Part shown: piece by piece, positions 1-4,809 of the stretch
Layout: every line of letters begins with the position of its first letter
Numbering within the stretch: the stretch's first letter is position 1
Assembly: GCA_902471875.1 (NCBI GenBank)
Contig: CABRLN010000055.1
Coordinates: 1 to 7,166 of the forward strand
DNA from: an uncultured Clostridium sp.
GTDB lineage: Bacteria > Bacillota > Clostridia > Oscillospirales > Acutalibacteraceae
Direction: 5' to 3'
DNA: 7,166 nt
The notes under the pieces: model-generated
Databases searched by the model: none
The model's input: the letters and a program-made list of their open reading frames with translations, nothing else
Told to the model about the DNA's origin: nothing
Program-made: the position numbers and the translations under genes

Positions 1-117
1 ATTCTGTTATCCATTAACAGCAGACAAAACGAATTATGGGCAGACAGGTTTGCTTTTGATATAGGTTATGGCGAAGAATTAGTTTCATCATTATACATAC
101 TTCAAAAAATCAGCTTA
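1..117 (+). pseudogene. M48 metalloprotease fragment (post-HEXXH zinc-ligand region)
   Basis: Plus frame 1 reads ILLSINSRQNELWADRFAF and then DIGYGEELVSSLYILQKIS. This is the segment that in M48/HtpX-like proteases follows the HEXXH helix: the S-R-x-N-E-x-x-A-D block, whose glutamate is the third zinc ligand, then the FA-(F/Y)-x-(I/L)-GYGEEL stretch. It has no start codon in the window because it enters from the left edge. Family-like sequence ends somewhere between about 117 and 135, although the frame stays open to a TGA at 295-297. It lies on the opposite strand to, and points directly at, the N-terminal M48 fragment at 102-665. The two look like parts of the same gene type, because the HEXXH and ExxAD parts are complementary and do not overlap in content. 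Assignment to M48 rests on visible motifs; the cause of the split is unresolved. Confidence 0.7.
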
Positions 118-135
118 CCGCAAAACTTAAGTATA
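100..135. other. Head-on breakpoint inside an M48 gene
   Basis: Plus-strand M48 C-terminal coding sequence arriving from the left meets minus-strand M48 N-terminal coding sequence arriving from the right in this interval. An 8-bp palindrome, acttaagt (125-132), sits at the junction. Because the plus fragment reads toward the junction, the arrangement fits an inversion wholly inside one M48 gene, an inverted duplication, or an inverted (fold-back) chimera in the assembly. The exact breakpoint cannot be fixed without the intact gene or the left flank. Confidence 0.6.
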
Positions 136-665
136 TTAGACTTGGTTATTAGCAATATAATTTTTATGATAAAAATTAAAATTGTAAATATTCCGTTTCC
201 TATTGTACTTAATAATAATGCTTTGGTATCTCCGTTTGACAAATGCCCGAATTCATGTGCAATAATTCCTTTTAATTCATCTTGTGTAAAGGTTTGAGTT
301 GCTCCCATTGTAACGGCTATTGTTTTTCTTCCAATTGAAAATGCGTTTACATACATATTGTCAATGATATACAGCTTAATATTATCATTTAACTTTTCAT
401 CTTTTTCTTTTGCATTTTCATAAACTTCTTCAAATATTGGGAGTAAATATTCTTTTTCTTCTTTTGTGCGAATTGGTCTTACCTTTTCAATAAACCGTAG
501 CAAGGCTTCTCCTACAGGAGAAAGTGCAATTAGAATTGAGATACCATATAAAAAGAAAACAAGAATAAAGGAATTCCAATCTGCACCTAATAAATACCAC
601 GCTATTGTAAAATACAAAACTATCCAAATAATATAAACATAATTTTTTGCTAATTTTTTTAACAT
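102..665 (-). pseudogene. M48-family (HtpX-like) membrane metalloprotease, N-terminal part, broken
   Basis: The 187-residue product has the N-terminal architecture of an M48 membrane zinc peptidase. Two hydrophobic segments lie at about residues 9-26 and 32-49, followed by a charged cytosolic stretch (60-95), then NAFSIGRKTIAVTMG and the zinc helix HEFGH (H137, E138, H141). A further hydrophobic helix spans about 155-174. M48 proteins normally continue for another 100 or more residues with a third zinc ligand in an ExxAD motif. Here the frame ends after ILKFCGKLIF, and the missing ExxAD block appears on the opposite strand at 1-117. The product as written could not complete the zinc site. The ATG at 665 has a weak G-rich site (TGGGGG, 678-673) 7-8 nt upstream and follows the coupling-ATPase stop by 18 nt, so it is the last gene of a three-gene minus-strand operon. 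It could be a real pseudogene, one phase of an invertible gene, or an assembly artefact. Confidence 0.75.
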
Positions 666-683
666 TGTAATACCCCCATTTAA

Positions 684-2027
684 TTAAAATGGTTTATATA
701 TATTTACCTTGTTACGTTGTCCTGTATCACGAGAAAGAAAAATGCCTTTTCCTACTGGCATAGTTTTAATATCATCAGGGTGGAATAAGTATTCTCTTAC
801 TCGTTTTGCAGAGCCGAAGCCTGTTTCAGAAGTGTTTAATCCTTTTTGCTGTAATTGATAGGTTACTTCCATAGTGCTTCTTGTTCCGAGTATGTTTGCC
901 CAATGTTCCGCATTAACTGAACTGTTTTGTCTTAATACAAGATAGTTGTTGCAGTTTTCAATTATCTGCTCTTTAAAGGCTTCTCCATTAGCAAAATCTA
1001 AGTCAGAAAGACTTTGTGTTGTTAAAATACTGGTAACATTTGCACTTCTGCTTTTATTGACTAAATCCACCAATACAGGCGAAGCATATACATTGATTTC
1101 ATCAAAAATAAAAAAGTTTCTTTCGTTTCTTTCTGAAAATAATTTGCTGACTGCCTTTTTGGCGTCAATCATAATCAGCCTACCTATTAAAGAAGATAAT
1201 TCAGTATATATTAAAGGATTTAAGATAAATAGAATAATTGCCTTTTCTTTTAATGCATTATAAATATCAATACCATAATCGTTAAAAATATATCCTAATT
1301 CGCTTTCTTGTATGGTGGCAAATCGAGCAACTGCGTTTTCTGCAATTTTTCCGCTGTTCTTTGCAATGTTGGCATTTTCGCTATGCTCAAATTTAGAAAT
1401 GATTTCATTTTTCATTAGTTCGGCACTTAATTTTAAAAATTCTGTAATCGGCATATAATGTATGATGTTTTTTAATGACAATTTTACATTTGCTTTATGT
1501 AACAGCATTACTAACCTTTGTAAATATCGTTCTGTATTTAACTTATAATGTTCCTCACTCCATTGTGTCATATTGATAAGCATATCTTTAGCAACAGTAG
1601 GGCTTGCGTTTTGAAAAGGATTATATTTGCAAGAACGAAATATATGGGTTAAGTTAATAACATATACCTTTTTATTAGTATTCATTTTTTGTATCATATC
1701 AAGCATTGAACCGTCTGAAGTGTCTCCTTTGCCGTCTATGATTAAAGCAGGATAATTCTTATCAATTGCAGTTTTTATAAAATTAGAAAGTGCAACGGTT
1801 TTTCCACTTCCTGTTGTACCGCAAACAAAAATATGCTTTGCATTGTCAGGTATGTAAACTGGTTTTTTCCCCGATGTTGTACCTATTAAAGTTGATGTTT
1901 CAGGGGGGATTTTAAATTTTGTTTGTTTCATTCTGGTGCGTTTTACCTCCTTTCGGAAATTGTAAATACGGTTTAGCATAAAGTGTTTTCGCATTTCAAC
2001 TAATATAAGAATACTTGGGATTATCAT
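684..2027 (-). CDS. VirD4/TraG-like type IV coupling ATPase
   Basis: This 447-residue protein is a P-loop DNA-translocating ATPase of the VirD4/TraD/TraG coupling class, which brings processed DNA to a conjugation channel. Visible motifs are Walker A GTTGSGKT (70-77), LIIDGKGD (95-102), Walker B FFIFDE (305-310), and a C-terminal TraM-recognition-like region with TSILTTQSLSDL (332-343), ending around HPDDIKTMPVGKGIFLS. It is shorter than typical VirD4 proteins (550-700 aa). Its N-terminus carries only one short hydrophobic stretch (MIIPSILILV), where VirD4 usually has two membrane helices. The start is uncertain. ATG 2027 has no clear Shine-Dalgarno and follows the upstream stop by 8 nt, so it may be translationally coupled. 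An in-frame ATG at 1931 (M33, giving 415 aa) sits 13 nt after a perfect AGGAGGT. The frame is also open upstream of 2027 back to a stop at 2070-2072, and that stretch is hydrophobic. It is co-directional with the Replic_Relax and M48 genes. No relaxase or other transfer gene is visible, so a mobilizable rather than self-transmissible element is inferred. Confidence 0.88.
   Translation of the reverse strand: MIIPSILILVEMRKHFMLNRIYNFRKEVKRTRMKQTKFKIPPETSTLIGTTSGKKPVYIPDNAKHIFVCGTTGSGKTVALSNFIKTAIDKNYPALIIDGKGDTSDGSMLDMIQKMNTNKKVYVINLTHIFRSCKYNPFQNASPTVAKDMLINMTQWSEEHYKLNTERYLQRLVMLLHKANVKLSLKNIIHYMPITEFLKLSAELMKNEIISKFEHSENANIAKNSGKIAENAVARFATIQESELGYIFNDYGIDIYNALKEKAIILFILNPLIYTELSSLIGRLIMIDAKKAVSKLFSERNERNFFIFDEINVYASPVLVDLVNKSRSANVTSILTTQSLSDLDFANGEAFKEQIIENCNNYLVLRQNSSVNAEHWANILGTRSTMEVTYQLQQKGLNTSETGFGSAKRVREYLFHPDDIKTMPVGKGIFLSRDTGQRNKVNIYKPF
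1945..1951 (-). promoter_or_regulatory. Internal Shine-Dalgarno AGGAGGT in the coupling ATPase gene
   Basis: A perfect AGGAGGT on the minus strand lies 13 nt before the in-frame ATG at 1931-1929, while the upstream ATG at 2027 has none. The same bases encode Lys-Glu-Val in the longer frame, so chance is possible. The spacing is longer than usual. If used, it would give a 415-residue soluble form without the hydrophobic N-terminus. Confidence 0.4.
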
Positions 2028-2035
2028 ACAAATTA

Positions 2036-2698
2036 TTAAAATAATTTTTTGGTATTTGATAAATCCGATTTAGAATGTTTTCTAACATAATTAACTACCT
2101 CCTCTAAATTCATTATTTCAAGCGGATAGATTAAATTGTTTTCCTGCAAAATATTTTTTATTCGAATTTGTGTATTCGGTACAATCCATTTTTGATAATC
2201 ATAATTAAAAAAATTCTCTTGAATATTTTTTTCTAATCTGGTTTTAGCTTTTAGAGTAAGTTCAACTTCGATACAAGTTTTTTTATTTTGGTTTTGAATG
2301 ACAAAATCGGGTTGGTGCTTTCTTGTACTAAAGCCGTCTAATCGGTGTAATTCTTTTTCTGTTAAAATATCCTCTTGTTTAACACCGTGTTTCAACATAA
2401 AATAAATGACAGTATCTAATACAGCAATATCATGAGGTATTTTTTCAATTCTGATTTTTTCTTCTTTTACAGATGTATGTATTAATACTTTTCCTTTATA
2501 GGTTAATGAATAAAGGTAAGGTATGCCATAAAGAATTTTTTTACGTTGCAGATAACCTGCTTCTTTTAATATTTTTAATCTTCTGTCTGCTGTTCGTTGA
2601 CTGGAAAAACCGCACAAGTAAATCATATGTCGGCTTAGACAAAATCGCCAGCGGTCAAGCTGTTGCAATACTGTGTAATCTCTTTGAGTTAATCTCAT
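2036..2698 (-). CDS. Replication-relaxation (Replic_Relax) family protein
   Basis: This 220-residue protein resembles the Replic_Relax family, named for plasmid replication and DNA relaxation and often found beside VirD4/FtsK-like ATPases on Firmicute mobile elements. Residues 1-75 form a winged-helix DNA-binding domain: RLTQRDYTVLQQL, then a recognition helix around SSQRTADRRLKILKEAGYL, then a wing ending in YLYSLTYKGK. The C-terminal half has KIPHDIAVLD (86-95) and a block HQPDFVI (128-134) with IEVELTLK (143-150). That block is arranged like a PD-(D/E)xK-type nuclease core (D131, E144, E146, K150); nuclease activity is inferred, not shown. ATG 2698 is chosen because AGGGGG (2709-2704) lies 5 nt upstream. 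A GTG at 2704 would overlap that site. It is the first gene of the operon, with the coupling ATPase 8 nt downstream. Upstream lies the palindromic, AT-rich region that it is best placed to bind. No catalytic Tyr-relaxase signature is visible. Confidence 0.75.
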   Translation of the reverse strand: MRLTQRDYTVLQQLDRWRFCLSRHMIYLCGFSSQRTADRRLKILKEAGYLQRKKILYGIPYLYSLTYKGKVLIHTSVKEEKIRIEKIPHDIAVLDTVIYFMLKHGVKQEDILTEKELHRLDGFSTRKHQPDFVIQNQNKKTCIEVELTLKAKTRLEKNIQENFFNYDYQKWIVPNTQIRIKNILQENNLIYPLEIMNLEEVVNYVRKHSKSDLSNTKKLF

Positions 2699-2732
2699 AT
2701 GCACCCCCTGTTTTTCTATATTTTTTAAAAGC

Positions 2733-2756
2733 TATCAAGCAATTTGTTGCTTGATA
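2733..2756. repeat. 10-bp perfect hairpin in the operon leader
   Basis: Arms tatcaagcaa (2733-2742) and ttgcttgata (2747-2756) pair perfectly around a tttg loop. The hairpin sits 35 nt upstream of the Replic_Relax start on its presumed leader. On the minus strand it is followed by gcTTTT and then A residues, so it could be a weak attenuator, or as DNA an operator for a dimeric repressor. Confidence 0.55.
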
Positions 2757-2815
2757 TGGTAGCTTTGCTATAGCGGTGGTTTGGATAAACTTTTTTCTTA
2801 TTTTTTTCTATTTTC

Positions 2816-2829
2816 TTTCAACGTTGAAA
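2816..2829. promoter_or_regulatory. 14-bp perfect palindrome, candidate operator (GTTTCAAC repeats)
   Basis: tttcaacgttgaaa is a perfect palindrome made of two inverted TTTCAAC half-sites. The minus-strand-oriented half, gttgaaac (2823-2830), recurs as gtttcaac at 2881-2888. Three half-sites within 75 bp upstream of the Replic_Relax operon suggest binding by a dimeric regulator or by the winged-helix Replic_Relax protein itself. The function is inferred from position and symmetry only. Confidence 0.5.
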
Positions 2830-2870
2830 CAAACACCGAAATTCTTCTTTTAAAAACTGATACTTAAATT

Positions 2871-2970
2871 TATTTTACTTGTTTCAACTTTTTCTTATTA
2901 TTTATTTTATTAATTTATTTCTATTTATTTAATTATTAATTTTATTATTTATATTTTATTTGTATATAAT
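2871..2970. other. Extremely AT-rich tract (about 93% A+T), unwinding-element-like
   Basis: By eye only about 7 of these 100 bases are G or C, and TTATTTA/TTTATTA words repeat throughout. The tract contains no gene. It lies between the GTTTCAAC repeats and the giant palindrome, the usual arrangement of a DNA unwinding element beside initiator sites in a replication or transfer origin. AT richness alone is weak evidence, because the whole intergenic region is AT-rich. Confidence 0.45.
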
Positions 2971-2984
2971 AACTGCTCATACTA

Positions 2985-3118
2985 AAACCGCTTACTGATA
3001 TTTATTTATGATTAAAATTACTGCCATGATGTACGCAAGGGGTCTCGGACGTAAGTCCAAGACCCCTTGCGTACATCGTGGCATTTAAGAATAAATAAAT
3101 TCAGTAAATAAGCGGTTT
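2985..3118. repeat. Giant imperfect palindrome, candidate oriT or replication origin
   Basis: The core is a 24-bp stem, 3022-3045 with 3060-3083, containing one T-G wobble at 3027/3078. After a C/A mismatch (3046/3059) comes a 4-bp tip ggac/gtcc (3047-3050 with 3055-3058) closed by a GTAA loop (3051-3054). Outer imperfect arms extend it: aaaccgctta (2985-2994) with 3109-3118, ctga (2995-2998) with tcag (3101-3104), and atttatttat (3000-3009) with 3091-3100. The core stem is much more GC-rich than its surroundings. It lies next to a Replic_Relax/coupling-ATPase operon and an AT-rich tract, which suggests an oriT, a replication origin or a single-strand hairpin origin. There is no T-run, so it is not an ordinary terminator. 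A MITE-like insertion is an alternative, but no target duplication is evident. Confidence 0.75.
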
Positions 3119-3167
3119 GCAGAGGATATGAAAGCTTATCCTGTCCTGCTACTATATTTATTTACTG
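3102..3167. repeat. Second nested hairpin that competes with the giant palindrome
   Basis: cagtaaataa (3102-3111) pairs perfectly with ttatttactg (3158-3167). Inside it, gcag (3119-3122) pairs with ctgc (3146-3149) and ggata (3124-3128) with tatcc (3137-3141). The outer arm reuses bases 3102-3111, which also pair leftward in the giant palindrome, so the two folds are partly exclusive. Confidence 0.5.
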
Positions 3168-3288
3168 GCTAACATGTTTAGTACACTTTTTAGACAGTTT
3201 TTTTAATTAAATTACGATATAAATAAATTAAATTAATTACTATTTTCTTGTCATAAAAATTAAGATTGACAAATATAATGAAATTAAA

Positions 3289-3310
3289 AAAGACAGTATA
3301 AACTGCCTTT
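3289..3310 (-). terminator. Minus-strand intrinsic terminator
   Basis: On the minus strand, aaaggcagt and actgtcttt form a 9-bp stem (3310-3302 with 3297-3289, one G-U) around a ttat loop, and the T-run extends to 3286. It would stop transcription coming leftward from the integrase side before it enters the origin-like region. On the plus strand one pair becomes A-C and there is no T-run, so it is mainly directional. Confidence 0.5.
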
Positions 3311-3323
3311 ACAACTAATTAAG

Positions 3324-3348
3324 TTCGTGAAGTTTGCAACTTTACGAA
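3324..3348. other. Left recombinase-core-like dyad site
   Basis: Two 11-bp arms, ttcgtgaagtt (3324-3334) and aactttacgaa (3338-3348), are inverted around a 3-nt centre, tgc. All pairs match except one G-T. With the next base on each side and one further pair the dyad is 13 bp per arm (3322-3350). Inverted arms around a short asymmetric centre are typical of tyrosine-recombinase core sites. A closely related site lies past the integrase at 4713-4737 (20 of 25 positions identical, differences at the centre and left arm). A transcriptional operator is an alternative. Confidence 0.55.
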
Positions 3349-3354
3349 CTAAAA

Positions 3355-3369
3355 TTTAACCTATTTTCT
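3355..3369. repeat. Left copy of 15-bp direct repeat flanking the integrase
   Basis: tttaacctattttct occurs here, 6 bp after the left dyad site, and again at 4764-4778, 26 bp after the right dyad site, in the same orientation. Each copy of the dyad is therefore followed by the same 15-mer, which suggests that both flanks derive from one duplicated site, as att sites do. Confidence 0.6.
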
Positions 3370-3397
3370 TCCTTAATAATACAGAAAAGAAAAAGTT

Positions 3398-3426
3398 TTG
3401 TCAATCGTTTTAGTAGATTTTTTAAA
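3398..3426 (+). promoter_or_regulatory. Candidate promoter for the integrase
   Basis: TTGTCA (3398-3403) is followed after 17 bp by TTTAAA (3421-3426), five and four matches to the -35 and -10 consensus. It would give a leader of about 95 nt before the integrase ATG. In such AT-rich DNA this is only suggestive. Another weak candidate is TTGTCA 3248-3253 with TATAAT 3274-3279, but its 20-bp spacing is poor. Confidence 0.28.
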
Positions 3427-3494
3427 ATTTATAGTTAATTATTCCTTTTTTTGTCTATTAATACAAAGGTTTTTAAGGAAAAACAAATTTATAT

Positions 3495-3512
3495 TGGTCA
3501 AAAAAGTGGTCA
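3495..3512 (+). repeat. Left pair of TGGTCA boxes, 12-bp phased
   Basis: TGGTCA begins at 3495 and again at 3507 in the same orientation, just before the integrase Shine-Dalgarno. An identical pair with the same 12-bp phase lies just after the integrase stop (4651 and 4663). Paired direct repeats at both sides of an integrase gene resemble arm-type binding sites for an N-terminal arm-binding domain. Binding is inferred. Confidence 0.5.
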
Positions 3513-3525
3513 GAGAGGAGCAGTT

Positions 3526-4650
3526 ATGTCAAGACGAGGCGAAAACATACACAAAAGAAAAGACGGTCGTTGGGAAGCAAGAATAATGGTAAAGCAGGTA
3601 AATAATCAGTCCAAATATAAATCTGTTTATGCTCATTCGTATTCTGATTTAAAAGCAAAATTAAAAGAACTTGGCAGTACAGGTATTAATATTTCAAAAA
3701 CTAAGAAAACATTTTTGAAAGAAATTGCATTTGAATGGCTTAAATATGCAGAAGAAACGATTAAGGTATCTACCTATTCAAGATATTTAAATGTAATAGA
3801 AAAGCATATTGTTCCGTATTTTGAAAAAGACAAAATCACAGACTTAAATAATCTTATGGTTGAAGAATTTGTACAAGAAAAATACAGAAACGGACGTCTT
3901 GATAAAAAAGGCGGACTTTCTCCCAAATCGGTGCATGATATTTATTCTGTTTTAATACAAATCATTAAATATGCAGAAAAGAAAAATTATATTGACCATT
4001 TTAATTATGATATTACACTTCCTAAACTTGAGGAATATTCCTGCAATGTATTTACTAATGCTGATAAAATCAAATTAGAACAATATGTAAGGCTGAATAC
4101 CGACCTAAAAAAACTAGGTATTTTATTAGTTATCTATACAGGGATTCGAATTGGCGAATTGTGTGCCTTGAAGTGGAGTGATGTAGATATTGAAAACGGT
4201 ATATTAAGCATAAACAAGACCTTGCAAAGAATTAAAAATACAGATACAGACAGTGACAGTAAAACTAAAATTATTATTGGTAAGCCAAAAAGTCAAAAAT
4301 CAATTCGTATGATACCTTTGCAATCGTTTTTAATAGAAACACTTAAAAAATTCAAGAATAAATATTCTAATAATTCCTATTTGCTTACAGGTAGTGAATG
4401 GAAATATACAGAACCAAGAGCTTATGAAAAAACATATAAAAAATATTTAGAAGAATGTCATCTTCCCAATATAAAGTTTCATGCATTAAGGCATACTTTT
4501 GCAACTATGGCAATTGAAAAAGATTTTGACCCAAAATCTTTAAGTGAGATATTAGGACATTCTACTGTAAGATTTACTCTTGACCGATATGTACACCCGT
4601 CAGACAAGATAAAAAGAGAAAATATGGAAAGAATGGTTTTAAGCTATTAG
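3526..4650 (+). CDS. Tyrosine-type site-specific recombinase (integrase)
   Basis: This 374-residue protein is a complete lambda/Tn916-type integrase that cuts and rejoins att sites through a phosphotyrosine. Residues 1-50 (RRGENIHKRKDGRWEARI) match the AP2-like/arm-binding N-terminal domain. Residues about 62-155 form the SAM-like core-binding domain. The catalytic domain (about 170-374) has R208 in TGIRIGEL, the beta-hairpin lysine (probably K255 in KPKSQKSIR), H319 and R322 in HALRH, H345 in LGHS and nucleophile Y355 in LDRYVH, so every active-site residue is present. ATG 3526 is chosen because AGAGGAG (3514-3520) lies 5 nt upstream. A longer frame to 3451 has no comparable site and would lack the family-typical N-terminus. 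The gene runs divergently from the Replic_Relax operon. It is bracketed by TGGTCA pairs, core-like dyads and a 15-bp direct repeat, and ends in a strong terminator. No excisionase gene is seen in the window. Confidence 0.95.
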   Translation: MSRRGENIHKRKDGRWEARIMVKQVNNQSKYKSVYAHSYSDLKAKLKELGSTGINISKTKKTFLKEIAFEWLKYAEETIKVSTYSRYLNVIEKHIVPYFEKDKITDLNNLMVEEFVQEKYRNGRLDKKGGLSPKSVHDIYSVLIQIIKYAEKKNYIDHFNYDITLPKLEEYSCNVFTNADKIKLEQYVRLNTDLKKLGILLVIYTGIRIGELCALKWSDVDIENGILSINKTLQRIKNTDTDSDSKTKIIIGKPKSQKSIRMIPLQSFLIETLKKFKNKYSNNSYLLTGSEWKYTEPRAYEKTYKKYLEECHLPNIKFHALRHTFATMAIEKDFDPKSLSEILGHSTVRFTLDRYVHPSDKIKRENMERMVLSY

Positions 4651-4668
4651 TGGTCAAAATTATGGTCA
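4651..4668 (+). repeat. Right pair of TGGTCA boxes, 12-bp phased
   Basis: TGGTCA begins at 4651, directly after the integrase TAG, and again at 4663, matching the spacing of the pair at 3495/3507. These are candidate arm-type integrase-binding sites. Confidence 0.5.
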
Positions 4669-4714
4669 AAAAAATAAAGCAATCCCATTTACATTGGGAT
4701 TGCTTTATTTTTTT
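4668..4714. terminator. Strong bidirectional intrinsic terminator after the integrase
   Basis: A perfect 20-bp stem pairs 4668-4687 with 4695-4714 around a 7-nt loop. The GC-containing core (gcaatccca/tgggattgc) is flanked by an A-run and a T-run of seven each, so it can act on either strand. It begins 18 nt after the integrase stop and insulates the integrase from the downstream surface-protein gene. Confidence 0.9.
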
Positions 4715-4737
4715 CGCAAAGTTGCAAACTTTACGAA
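4713..4737. other. Right recombinase-core-like dyad site (candidate attachment site)
   Basis: The 11-bp arms ttcgcaaagtt (4713-4723) and aactttacgaa (4727-4737) are inverted around gca, with one mismatched pair (4717/4733). The right arm is identical to that of the 3324-3348 site; the centre differs (gca versus tgc). Lying just past the integrase and its terminator, this is the most natural position for the right end of an integrative element. The exact crossover point cannot be read without an empty-site sequence. Confidence 0.55.
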
Positions 4738-4763
4738 TTTCCTCTTAACAATCCATATTATAG

Positions 4764-4778
4764 TTTAACCTATTTTCT
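4764..4778. repeat. Right copy of 15-bp direct repeat flanking the integrase
   Basis: tttaacctattttct, identical to 3355-3369 and in the same orientation, lies 32 nt before the start codon at 4810. Together with the dyad sites it brackets a segment of about 1.4 kb that holds only the integrase. Confidence 0.6.
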
Positions 4779-4809
4779 AAAAAATATAATTTTTTAGGAG
4801 GAACGAACG

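Larger units (their letters stand above)
1..4778. mobile_element. Right part of a putative integrative mobilizable element
   Basis: An intact tyrosine integrase beside a candidate att site, a Replic_Relax protein, a VirD4-like coupling ATPase and a palindromic origin-like region together indicate an integrative element that relies on transfer functions. The left boundary is not in the window, and no relaxase or pilus/channel gene is visible. The right boundary at about 4713-4778 is inferred from the repeated sites. The surface-protein gene from 4810 could instead be cargo, which would move the boundary rightward. Confidence 0.5.

Noticed and set aside
946..1263. Plus-strand open frame of 105 codons
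   Set aside because: It lies wholly inside the well-supported coupling ATPase gene on the other strand, has no family motif, and is a shadow.
2473..2754. Plus-strand open frame of 93 codons
   Set aside because: It mostly overlaps the Replic_Relax gene antisense and ends in its leader hairpin; no ribosome site or recognisable protein.
2985..3118. Giant palindrome as a transcription terminator or CRISPR repeat
   Set aside because: No T-run follows the stem on either strand, and there are no regularly spaced repeats or cas genes.
2985..3118. MITE with terminal inverted repeats
   Set aside because: Outer arms are inverted, but I see no target-site duplication and only one copy in the window; kept only as an alternative.
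3451..3525. 25-codon N-terminal extension of the integrase
   Set aside because: ATG 3526 has a well-placed AGAGGAG and gives the standard arm-binding N-terminus; the extension is AT-rich and runs through the TGGTCA boxes.
3398..3586. Plus-strand open frame of 62 codons over the integrase start
   Set aside because: It overlaps the integrase in another frame and lies in its promoter region; composition reflects AT-rich DNA.
4785..4790. TATAAT as the -10 box of the surface-protein gene
   Set aside because: It ends 5 nt before the Shine-Dalgarno, so the transcript would begin at or inside the ribosome site, and no -35 lies at the right distance.
4651..4809. tRNA gene as the integration target
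   Set aside because: No cloverleaf or tRNA 3' end is visible beside the integrase; the sites look like intergenic AT-rich targets.
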